A DNA stretch of 64,000 bases from Curtobacterium sp. 'Ferrero' (GTDB taxonomy: Bacteria; Actinomycetota; Actinomycetes; Actinomycetales; Microbacteriaceae), in assembly GCF_002412165.1 (NCBI RefSeq), contig NZ_NXIA01000004.1, forward strand, positions 166,207 to 230,206, written 5' to 3'. A program made the position numbers and the translations under genes. How positions within the stretch are numbered: the stretch's first letter is position 1; each line of letters begins with the position of its first letter. This document shows, piece after piece, positions 57,237 through 64,000 of this stretch. The notes below the pieces were generated by a model. The model was not told where the DNA came from. It did no database searches and worked only from the letters and a program-made list of their open reading frames with translations.

Positions 57237-58931
57237 TCAGACGGACTGGCCGGCCACCTCGAGCAGTTCACGGGCGTGCTCGATCCCGCTCGCGCTGTCG
57301 CCGAGCCCGGACAGCAGCCGCGCCATCTCCTGCAACCGTTCCTCGCCGTCCAGCCGCCGCACGCTCGACGAGGTGACCGCTCCGCTGGCGTCCTTGACGA
57401 CGTTCAGGTGGTTGTTCGCGAACGCGGCGACCTGCGCCAGGTGCGTCACGACGATCACCTGGGTGCGTTCGGCGAGCTGTGCGAGTCGGCGTCCGATCTC
57501 GATCGCCGCCGCTCCGCCCACGCCGGCGTCGACCTCGTCGAACACGAACGTGGGGACCGAGGTGCTGCCGGCCATGACGACCTCGATCGCGAGCATCACG
57601 CGCGACAGCTCACCGCCGGACGCTCCCTTGCCGATCGGCCGCGGGTCCGTGCCAGAGTGCGGCTGCAACAGGATCGCCACCTGGTCGCGGCCGTGGCGGC
57701 GGTACTCGCCCGCGTCGGTGACCTCGACCACGAGGGTGGCGCCGGCCATCGCGAGGGACCCCAGCTCCGCCGTCACGCGCTTCGCGAGGTCGCCGGCTGC
57801 CTTCGTCCGTGCCGCGCTGAGCGTCGCGGCCGCCGCGGCGAGCGCCTGCTCGTCCCGCTCCACCGCCTGCTGCAGTCCGAGGATGCGGTCGTCGTCGCCG
57901 TCGAGCTCGAGGAGCCGCTCCCCGGCGCGCTGGCCGTAGGCGATGACGTCGTCGACGGTGTCGCCGTACTTGCGGGTGAGTCCCGCGAGCAGCGCGCGGC
58001 GTTCGTTGATGAGTTCGAGGTCGTGACCGGCGTCCGGCTCGAGCGATCCGAGGTAGCTCGACAGGCTCGCCGAGGCCTCCGTCGCCTGGATGCTCAGCTC
58101 CGTCAGTTGCTCGAGCACGGGTTGCAGCGCCGTGTCCGACGAGGCGACCCGTTCGATCGCGCGGCGGGCGGACTCCACGAGCCCGACGACGTCCGGCGCG
58201 CCCTCGAGCGCCTCGCTCGACAGCGCCTCGTGCGCCAGGCCCGCGGAGAGCCGGAGCTCCTCGAGGTTCCCGAGGCGCTCCGCGCGTTCGGCGAGCTCGA
58301 CGTCCTCGCCGGGCTGCGGGTCGGCCGCCTCGATCTCGTCGGAGGCGGCACGGATGCGCTCCGCCTCGGCCACCCGGTCGTCCCGGTCGCGGGTGAGCGT
58401 CTCCAGCTCCCCCGTGTGCTGCTGCCAGGTGTCGTAGGCCGTGACGTAGGCGTCGAACGCCTTCTGCAGCCTGGGGCCGCCGAAGCCGTCGAGCGCGGCG
58501 CGCTGGGCAGCGGCCGACGTGAGGCGGATCTGGTCGGACTGGCCGTGCACGGTGACGAGCTGGTCCGCGAGCTCGCCGAGCACGGCGACCGGGGCGCCGC
58601 GGCCCCCGACGGTCGCGCGGCTGCGGCCCTCGGCCGAAACCGTCCGGGTCAGGATGAGCTCGCCGTCCTCGACCGCTCCCCCGGCGTCCTCGACCCGTTC
58701 GACGACGGCGTCGTGGTCGGGGACGTGCCAGCGCCCCTCGACGACGGCGGTCGACGCACCTCGGCGGACCGTGCCGGCATCGGCCCGTGCGCCGAGGAGC
58801 AGCCCGAGCGCGGTGACGATCATCGTCTTGCCCGCGCCGGTCTCGCCCGTCACGACCGTGAAGCCCGGGCCGAGTTCGAGCGTGGCGTCCCCGATGACCC
58901 CGAGGTCGGTGATCGAGATCTCCTCGATCAC
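57237..58931 (-). CDS. recN: DNA repair ATPase RecN
   Basis: A 564-residue SMC-like protein acting in double-strand break repair. Walker A is VTGETGAGKTMIVTALGLLLGARAD (about 28-52), a long coiled-coil region spans about 150-370, the ABC signature is KGASGGELSRVMLAIEVV and Walker B is VPTFVFDEVDAGVGGAAA, followed by QVIVVTHLAQVAAFANNH. All are typical of RecN. The GTG at 58931 overlaps the nadK stop codon by four bases. It is part of the tlyA-nadK-recN operon. Confidence 0.96.
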   Translation of the reverse strand: MIEEISITDLGVIGDATLELGPGFTVVTGETGAGKTMIVTALGLLLGARADAGTVRRGASTAVVEGRWHVPDHDAVVERVEDAGGAVEDGELILTRTVSAEGRSRATVGGRGAPVAVLGELADQLVTVHGQSDQIRLTSAAAQRAALDGFGGPRLQKAFDAYVTAYDTWQQHTGELETLTRDRDDRVAEAERIRAASDEIEAADPQPGEDVELAERAERLGNLEELRLSAGLAHEALSSEALEGAPDVVGLVESARRAIERVASSDTALQPVLEQLTELSIQATEASASLSSYLGSLEPDAGHDLELINERRALLAGLTRKYGDTVDDVIAYGQRAGERLLELDGDDDRILGLQQAVERDEQALAAAAATLSAARTKAAGDLAKRVTAELGSLAMAGATLVVEVTDAGEYRRHGRDQVAILLQPHSGTDPRPIGKGASGGELSRVMLAIEVVMAGSTSVPTFVFDEVDAGVGGAAAIEIGRRLAQLAERTQVIVVTHLAQVAAFANNHLNVVKDASGAVTSSSVRRLDGEERLQEMARLLSGLGDSASGIEHARELLEVAGQSV

Positions 58932-59926
58932 TTGACGGGCCCCACACTCGAACCGGGCTCGGCGGCGGTGCCGGGCTGGTCGCCGCGAGCGGTGCCGGGG
59001 TCCTGCTCGTACTCGTCGTCGCGCTGCGGTCCGCGCCACCCGGCGACGGGCAGGCGGAACTTCGCGACGAGCCGGTCCGTGAACGGGGCGTCCTTGAGCC
59101 GCGCGACCCGCACCGGTTCGGGCGAGCGGTGGACCTCCACGCGCGCGCCCGGCGGCAGGTCGTGCGCACGGCGACCGTCGCACCACAGCACACCCACGCC
59201 GCTGGTCCGCCGGAGCACCTCGACCGCGAGCGTGCAGTCCGGACCGACCACGATCGGCCGGGCGAACAGGGCGTGGGCGCTCAGCGGCACCATGAGGATG
59301 GCGTCGACGTCGGGCCACACGATGGGTCCGCCGCCGGAGAACGAGTACGCGGTCGACCCGGTCGGCGTGGACACGACGACGCCGTCGCAGCCGAACGACG
59401 ACAGCGGCCGGCCGTCCACCTCGGTCACGACCTCGAGCATGCGCTCGCGCGAGGCCTTCTCGATGGTGGCCTCGTTCAACGCCCAGGACGAGTACACGGT
59501 CTCCTGCCCGACGACCACGTCGACCTGCAGGGCGACCCGCTCCTCGACGTGGTAGGCCCCGGAGAGCGCGCGGTTGACGGTCTCGGTCAGGCCGTCACGC
59601 TCGCTCTCGGCGAGGAACCCGACGTGGCCGAGGTTGACCCCGACGATCGGCGCACGCGTCCCGCGGACCAGCTCGGCGGCCCGGAGGATCGTGCCGTCGC
59701 CGCCGAGGACGATGACGATCTCGAGGTCCTCCGCCTGGACGTCGACGCCGAGGATGTCGACCTTGCCGACCGAGGCCTCGGCGCGCCGGACGTCGGCGTA
59801 CTCGTCGAAGGGCATGACCGGCGTCACGTCGGCCGCGTGCAGGATGTCGCAGACCTCGACCGCGGCGTCGATCGAGTCTTGCCGTCCCGTGTGCGAGACG
59901 AGCAGGATGTGCCGTTCGTCGCTCAT
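58928..59926 (-). CDS. nadK: NAD kinase
   Basis: A 332-residue enzyme that phosphorylates NAD to NADP. The family motifs are IVLGGDGTILRAAELVRG (GGDGT, about 74), VNLGHVGFLAES, NEATIEKASRERML and FGCDGVVVSTPTGSTAYSFSGGGPIVWPD. The C-terminus has an extra Arg/Asp/Pro-rich tail. The ATG overlaps the tlyA stop codon by four bases; recN overlaps its end. This is the classic actinobacterial trio. Confidence 0.96.
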   Translation of the reverse strand: MSDERHILLVSHTGRQDSIDAAVEVCDILHAADVTPVMPFDEYADVRRAEASVGKVDILGVDVQAEDLEIVIVLGGDGTILRAAELVRGTRAPIVGVNLGHVGFLAESERDGLTETVNRALSGAYHVEERVALQVDVVVGQETVYSSWALNEATIEKASRERMLEVVTEVDGRPLSSFGCDGVVVSTPTGSTAYSFSGGGPIVWPDVDAILMVPLSAHALFARPIVVGPDCTLAVEVLRRTSGVGVLWCDGRRAHDLPPGARVEVHRSPEPVRVARLKDAPFTDRLVAKFRLPVAGWRGPQRDDEYEQDPGTARGDQPGTAAEPGSSVGPVK

Positions 59927-60762
59927 GCCGACCCTTCCGCCAGGTCCGTCGCCCGGCCGATCCATTCTGTCGGATTGGTACCGACACCACGCTGGAAGCG
60001 CGCCAGGTACTCGTGGTTGCCGTGCGTGCCGACGATCGGCGACGCCGCGAGTCCGGAGGTCCCGAATCCCGCGTCCCACGCCGCCCAGAGGACGTTCATC
60101 AGGGCGTCGTTCCGCAGCCCGGCATCGCGCACGATCCCCTCGCGCACCCCGCCGCGACCGACCTCGAACTGCGGCTTGACGAGGAGCACGAAGTCGTCGG
60201 AGGGGACGGCCTCGGCGAGCACCGGGAGCACGATCCGCAGCGAGATGAACGACAGGTCACCGACGACCAGGGACGTCTCGGCGGCCGAGGGGTCGAGCGC
60301 CGCGTAGGCGTCCGCGGTCAGGTTCCGGGCGTTGCAGCCCTCGACGACGGCCACCCGGTCGTCCAGGGCGACGACCGGGTCGAGCTGGCCGTGCCCGACG
60401 TCGAGGGCGATCACCCGCCGGGTGCCCCGGGCGAGGAGCACCTGGGTGAACCCGCCCGTGCTCGCGCCGACGTCCAGCGCCACCCGGTCCGTGGGATCAA
60501 CGGCGAACGCGTCGAGCGCTGCCACGAGCTTCAGCGCGGCACGGGACACCCACTCGTCGGCGGTGTCGACGGTGATCTCCGCGTCCGCCGGCGTCGGGCT
60601 CGACGGCTTGACGACCGCCGCACCCCCCACCGTGACCCGGCCGGCCTGGATGAGCTTGGCTGCTGCGGTGCGGGACCGTGCCAGCCCGCGGCCGGCGACG
60701 AGCGCGTCGAGGCGGACGGTCCCGCCACGAGCGCCCACGGGTGCTGCGGCGGACTCAGGCAC
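59923..60762 (-). CDS. tlyA: TlyA-family rRNA 2'-O-methyltransferase
   Basis: A 279-residue protein with an S4 RNA-binding domain (RLDALVAGRGLARSRTAAAKLIQAGRVTVGG, about 16-46) and a FtsJ-like methyltransferase core: SRAALKLVAALDAF, ALDVGASTGGFTQVLLARGTRRVIALDVGHGQ (SAM motif) and VGDLSFISLRIVLPVL, then LLVKPQFEVGRGGV. TlyA methylates 16S and 23S rRNA ribose and, in mycobacteria, gives capreomycin sensitivity. The GTG start overlaps the upstream small gene by eight bases; the first clear domain residue is 15 codons later. Confidence 0.94.
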   Translation of the reverse strand: MPESAAAPVGARGGTVRLDALVAGRGLARSRTAAAKLIQAGRVTVGGAAVVKPSSPTPADAEITVDTADEWVSRAALKLVAALDAFAVDPTDRVALDVGASTGGFTQVLLARGTRRVIALDVGHGQLDPVVALDDRVAVVEGCNARNLTADAYAALDPSAAETSLVVGDLSFISLRIVLPVLAEAVPSDDFVLLVKPQFEVGRGGVREGIVRDAGLRNDALMNVLWAAWDAGFGTSGLAASPIVGTHGNHEYLARFQRGVGTNPTEWIGRATDLAEGSA

Positions 60763-60988
60763 TCGCCGTGCCGCCGCTCTCGAGCCGGGTGCGGAGCTCG
60801 TCGTGCAGCGCGGCGAAGGCATCGGCGCGGTCCGGGAGCTCGAGCGCCTCGGCTGCCGCGGTCCGCGCCGCGAAGTCCTCGTGCTCGCGCTCGGACACCG
60901 GCGCCGAGGCACCTCCCGGCTTCGGACGCGTGACGTCGTCGCCGAGCTGCTGCGGCGTCGGGCGGTCCTCGTTCGGCACGTCGGTCAC
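60755..60988 (-). CDS. Small conserved-type protein between HAD and tlyA genes
   Basis: A 77-residue soluble protein: a polar start (DVPNEDRPTPQQLGDDVTRPKPGGASAPVSEREHEDF) and a helical end (ARTAAAEALELPDRADAFAALHDELRTRLESG). I recognise no domain, but a small acidic gene often occupies this spot in Actinobacteria. The GTG start is one base after the HAD stop codon; its TGA overlaps the tlyA start. It is clearly a coupled operon member. Confidence 0.6.
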   Translation of the reverse strand: MTDVPNEDRPTPQQLGDDVTRPKPGGASAPVSEREHEDFAARTAAAEALELPDRADAFAALHDELRTRLESGGTASA

Positions 60989-60989
60989 G

Positions 60990-62063
60990 CTACTCGCCGC
61001 CGTACAGCTTCGGGTCGACGTCCAGGCCGTAGATGGCCAGGCCCGACTCCCAGATGATCGTCGCGCCCGCGCGCAGGCGGTCGAGGTCGTCGCCGTCGTC
61101 GAGCACGCGGACGACGTGCCCGCGCATGGCGACCGTCGCGTCGCCGACCGTGACGTAGCGCGTGCCGTCGTCGTCCGTCCGCCGCACGGTCACCGGGTAG
61201 GGCTCCGACAGCCCGCGGAGGTCGGCGAGGATGTAGGTCGGCCGCGACTTCGGGTCGGCCGCGAGCACCTGCTTCGCCTGGTCGATGCCGGTGAGCACGA
61301 GCACGCTCGGGATGCCCGCGTCGTTCGCGCCCTTGATGTCGGTGTCCAACCGGTCGCCGATGAACAGCGGGTGTTCGCCGCCGAACCGGGCGAGGGCCGC
61401 GTCGAAGATCGGCCGCTCGGGCTTCCCCGCCACGACCGGCATCCTGCCGACGGCCTGGTGCACCGCGGACACGAGCGTGCCGTTGCCCGGAGCGATGCCA
61501 CGCTCCACCGGGATCGACCAGTCCATGTTGGTCGCGACCCACGGCACGTCGGGGTCGGCCAGCGCGAACGACGCCTCCGCGAGCTCCTTCCACCCGAGGT
61601 CCGGCGAGAACCCCTGGATGACGGCTGCCGGGGCGTCCTCGGCCGTGTTCGTGACCGTGAACCCGGCTTCTTCGACGATGCTCGTGAGCCCGAGGCCGCC
61701 CGTGACGAGGACCGTGGCCCCGGCGGGGACGAGCGTCGCGAGGAGTCGGACGCCCGCCTGGGACGACGTCACCACGTCGTCGGCCGAGACCTCGAGTCCG
61801 AAACCCTCGAGGTGCTCGGCGACGTCGACCGGTCGGCGCGACGCATTGTTCGTGATGTACCCGACGCGTGCGCCGAGGGATGCCCGGGTCAGCGACTCCA
61901 CGGCGTGCGGGATCGCGTTCCGTCCGCGGTACACGACGCCGTCGAGGTCCGTCAGGACGACGTCGACGCCGTGCGTCGGCGGGACCGGGGTGTCAGCCGG
62001 CTGCGGAGCCGTCGACGTCGACGGGGTTGTCGTCGTCGATCTCTCCGGGCTCGTCGGCGGCAC
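60990..62063 (-). CDS. HAD-IIA family phosphatase (NagD-like)
   Basis: The frame carries VDVVLTDLDGVVYRGRNAIPHAVESL (motif I), GYITNNASR (motif II) and the HAD-IIA cap with VVAGKPERPIFDAALARFGGEHPLFIGDRLDTDIKGANDAGIPSVLVLTG (motifs III and IV). It is a NagD/phosphoglycolate-phosphatase-like enzyme, followed by a 70-residue extra C-terminal domain. The start is a problem: no ATG, GTG or TTG lies near the expected N-terminus; the first usable GTG is 62063, deep inside the upstream repeat-protein gene. An unusual initiator or coupled reinitiation is possible. The 3' end is coupled to the small gene. Confidence 0.85.
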   Translation of the reverse strand: MPPTSPERSTTTTPSTSTAPQPADTPVPPTHGVDVVLTDLDGVVYRGRNAIPHAVESLTRASLGARVGYITNNASRRPVDVAEHLEGFGLEVSADDVVTSSQAGVRLLATLVPAGATVLVTGGLGLTSIVEEAGFTVTNTAEDAPAAVIQGFSPDLGWKELAEASFALADPDVPWVATNMDWSIPVERGIAPGNGTLVSAVHQAVGRMPVVAGKPERPIFDAALARFGGEHPLFIGDRLDTDIKGANDAGIPSVLVLTGIDQAKQVLAADPKSRPTYILADLRGLSEPYPVTVRRTDDDGTRYVTVGDATVAMRGHVVRVLDDGDDLDRLRAGATIIWESGLAIYGLDVDPKLYGGE

Positions 62064-63687
62064 CGGGCTCGTCGAGGGGTGCTGGCTCGTCGACGGGTTC
62101 GAGCTCGTCGTCGGCGTCCTGCTCGACTGCGGGCTCGTCGAGCTGCTCGACGTCGCCTTCGCCGCGTCCGTCGTCCTCGATCGCTTCCTCGACCACATCC
62201 ACCGTCTCCCAAGCATCCTCGTCCGCGGCCTCGGCCAGGGCCGCGGTCGCGTGATCGACACGGGCCCACCACTCGTCGGCCTCGTCCTGACGGCCAAGCT
62301 CCTCGAGCGTGGCCGCGTAAGCACTGTAGAGCGCCGGAGACCAGCTGTAGGCCGTGGTCGGGTCGAGCTGTGGAATCTCCAGTTCACCGAGCGCGGCTGT
62401 GGGGTTCCCGAGGTCGAGGCGCGCACCGGACATCGCGATCGCCAACTCCACCTGCACGGGGGTGTCGAGGGCCGCACGGTCCACCGACCGGCCGAGCTCG
62501 AGCGCGCGCTCGGGACGACCGAGTCCGCGCTCGCAGTCGACCATCATCGGCAGCTGGTCGTTCTTGCCCGAGATCCGCCGGTAGGTGCGCAGCTCGCGGA
62601 GGGCCGTGGCGAAGTCCCCGAGCCGGTACGCCGTGATCGCTGCCGTCTCCCGGACGACACCCACGCGGCCCGCGCGACGCGCAGCGCTGAGGGCGTGCTG
62701 GTTCGCGGTCTCCGGGTCGGAGTCGACGAGGAGCGCGGCGGACACGAGGTGCTTCGCCACCCAGTCGGCGTTGTCCTTGCTGAGCGTCTTCAGCTCCGCA
62801 CGGGCAGCCGGGTCGAGGTCGCGTGCCTGGACGCCGTCGGGGATCTCGGGGTCGTCGTGGCGCGGTCGGATCGACTTGGTGCCGTAGGGGTCGCGGTCCT
62901 CCCAGTCGTCACGCGCGCCCTCGCCGAACCGAGCGCCGGCGTGGCGGGAGCCGTCCCCGAACCGGCGCCGTTCGTCGCCACCGTCACGGCCCGGGCGGTC
63001 CGAGCCTCCACGGAACGGACGATCGCCGTCACGACGCTCAGGCCGCTCGCCGTCCCGACGCGGACGGTCCGAGCCGCCGCGGAACGGACGGTCGCCGTCA
63101 CGCGCGGGACGGTCCGAACGGAACGGACGGTCCCCGTCGCGACGCGGACGGTCGGAACCCCCGCGGAACGGACGGTCCCCGTCACGAGCCGGCCGATCCG
63201 AGCGGAACGGACGGTCCCCGTCGCGACGCGGACGGTCGGAACCCCCGCGGAACGGACGATCGCCGTCACGCGCCGATCGATCCGAACGGAACGGACGATC
63301 GCCGTCACGAGCCGGCCGATCCGAACGGAACGGACGGTCACCGTCACGGCGCGGACGATCGGAACCCCCGCGGAACGAACGATCCACGTCTCGCTGCGAG
63401 CGACCCGCTCCGCGCGGACCGTCGCCGCGCGGCGGACGTCCGCTGTCGCTGCGATCCCCTCGCCAAGCCGGACGGTCGGGTCGCTGCGACCCGTCTCGGA
63501 ACGGACGAACACCATCGCGGCGAGGACCACCGTCACGGCGATCACCTTCACGACGCTCGAAGTCGCGGGGCCCGGACGACCAACGGCCACCCTGTCCACC
63601 GTCACGACGGGGCCCACGGTCTCCGCCTCGACGCTCTCGATCCGACCGGCCTTCGCCGTCCCGTCGCTGTTCGTCGTCGTTCGCCAC
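61993..63687 (-). CDS. Arg/Asp/Gly-repeat protein with TPR-like C-terminal domain
   Basis: A 564-residue protein. Residues 1-270 are a low-complexity, Arg-rich region in which DRPFRGGSDRPRRDG and DRPFRSDRPARDG alternate; it should be disordered and RNA-binding, like RGG boxes. Residues 290-480 are helical with TPR-like character: SKDNADWVAKHLVSAALLVDSDPETANQHALSAARRAGRVGVVRETAAITAYRLGDFATALRELRTYRRISGKND. The last 70 residues are strongly acidic. The GTG follows GAGGAGCGAC. The HAD gene begins inside or just beyond its end. Confidence 0.8.
   Translation of the reverse strand: MANDDEQRRDGEGRSDRERRGGDRGPRRDGGQGGRWSSGPRDFERREGDRRDGGPRRDGVRPFRDGSQRPDRPAWRGDRSDSGRPPRGDGPRGAGRSQRDVDRSFRGGSDRPRRDGDRPFRSDRPARDGDRPFRSDRSARDGDRPFRGGSDRPRRDGDRPFRSDRPARDGDRPFRGGSDRPRRDGDRPFRSDRPARDGDRPFRGGSDRPRRDGERPERRDGDRPFRGGSDRPGRDGGDERRRFGDGSRHAGARFGEGARDDWEDRDPYGTKSIRPRHDDPEIPDGVQARDLDPAARAELKTLSKDNADWVAKHLVSAALLVDSDPETANQHALSAARRAGRVGVVRETAAITAYRLGDFATALRELRTYRRISGKNDQLPMMVDCERGLGRPERALELGRSVDRAALDTPVQVELAIAMSGARLDLGNPTAALGELEIPQLDPTTAYSWSPALYSAYAATLEELGRQDEADEWWARVDHATAALAEAADEDAWETVDVVEEAIEDDGRGEGDVEQLDEPAVEQDADDELEPVDEPAPLDEPGAADEPGEIDDDNPVDVDGSAAG
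62985..63385 (-). repeat. In-frame tandem repeats encoding the Arg-rich region
   Basis: The units share CGGAACGGACGGT/A-TC followed by CCGTCACG or CCGTCGCGA. At least eight copies of two alternating types are present, all kept in frame. Confidence 0.75.
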
Positions 63688-63831
63688 CGTCGCTCCTCGT
63701 CTGCGCGCCCGGGTTCCCGAGCAGTCGTCCGCTGTGTCGTTGTCGTTGGGTGTCGTCCGCGAGCCCGACACGCTCACAGTCCATCACGAACTGGGCGATG
63801 CGTCGAGGCGAACGGACGCCAAACACAGAAA

Positions 63832-63889
63832 TGGCCACTGGCCACCGCGAGGGCAGGTTTCCCTGCTCTCGACGGAGGGCCAGTGGCCA
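63832..63889 (-). terminator. Transcription terminator downstream of the rRNA operon
   Basis: TGGCCACTGGCC (63832-63843) pairs perfectly with GGCCAGTGGCCA (63878-63889), with a further stem AGGGCAGG/CCTGCTCT inside. On the minus strand a T-rich tail follows the stem. It lies 19 bases beyond the 5S 3' end. Confidence 0.85.
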
Positions 63890-63907
63890 CGTCTTCTTGC
63901 AAAATAA

Positions 63908-64000
63908 GTCCGGCGGCGTCCTACTCTCCCACAAGGTCCCCCTTGCAGTACCATCGGCGCTGAGAGGCTTAGCTTCCGGGTTCGGAATGTGACCGGGCGT
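63908..64000 (-). rRNA. rrf: 5S ribosomal RNA, 3' part
   Basis: The reverse strand ends with GTAGGACGCCGCCGGAC-like sequence, and the stretch with CCCACAAGG, CAGTACCATCGGCGC and GGGTTCGGAATG-type blocks (complement) is diagnostic of bacterial 5S rRNA. The gene continues past the right edge; about 93 bases are visible. The 23S gene should lie beyond. It is followed by a strong terminator. Confidence 0.95.

Noticed and set aside
55083..59555. A 4.4-kb plus-strand frame opposite pyrG, recN and nadK
   Set aside because: The minus-strand genes are unmistakable; the long frame follows from codon bias.
62985..63385. CRISPR array
   Set aside because: The repeats are in frame inside a coding region, have no unique spacers and there are no cas genes.

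Overview
The window is very GC-rich, densely coded, and contains a run of genes (tlyA, nadK, recN, pyrG, a NUDIX ADP-ribose pyrophosphatase gene, xerD) in an order typical of Actinobacteria. Together with the class Ib nrdHIEF set, DUF2510, DUF6458 and TIGR02611-type small membrane proteins, and the many promoters that seem to sit right at the start codon, this points to a Microbacteriaceae chromosome, most likely Curtobacterium or a near relative (inference from gene content; no database was searched). I see no phage, insertion sequence, CRISPR array or tRNA.

Layout. 1-6000: tail of an antibiotic kinase, small membrane proteins, a HAD/TetR pair divergent from a TetR-controlled SDR, a DUF389 protein, a GNAT acetyltransferase, an aquaporin and an Asp23 protein. 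6008-14936: a fructan/fructoside locus. A LacI-type repressor and a second GH32-like enzyme face a seven-gene minus-strand operon: binding protein, two permeases, GH32 fructanase, PfkB kinase, then tatA and tatB. 14993-20790: a photolyase-like protein with unusual domain order, a GNAT, and a LysR-mesX-mesD methionine synthase locus. 20845-27334: an accessory stretch of orphan, broken and chimeric genes. 27400-31790: nrdHIEF with an NrdR box and a TCCACA/TGTGGA cluster. 31789-41126: transporter, aldo/keto reductase, lipoprotein, RNase HI, GNAT, large RNA helicase and a luciferase-like oxygenase. 41127-53590: a long intergenic region, GH3 glycosidase with TetR regulator, acyl-CoA synthetase, epimerase, methyltransferase-ArsR-MFS cluster and a second luciferase-like enzyme. 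53617-63690: xerD, NUDIX, pyrG, recN, nadK, tlyA, HAD and an Arg-rich repeat protein, all on the minus strand. 63832-64000: a terminator and the 3' part of a 5S rRNA gene on the minus strand.

How the parts work together. The fructan locus takes up a fructoside by ABC transport (the binding protein has a twin-arginine lipoprotein signal), cleaves it in the cytoplasm and phosphorylates the product; paired LacI-type operators between the divergent arms explain its control. The mesX-mesD pair should supply methionine without folate. nrdHIEF provides deoxynucleotides under NrdR.

Two features recur throughout. One is a family of palindromes built on a GGAGGC core paired with GCCTCC, lying mostly at 3' ends of genes. 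The other is a set of start codons placed 6 or 7 bases after a TAnnnT-like hexamer, as expected for leaderless mRNAs. The least explained parts are the 21-27 kb accessory stretch, the fructan-operon tatAB pair, the rearranged photolyase-like protein and the palindrome family.
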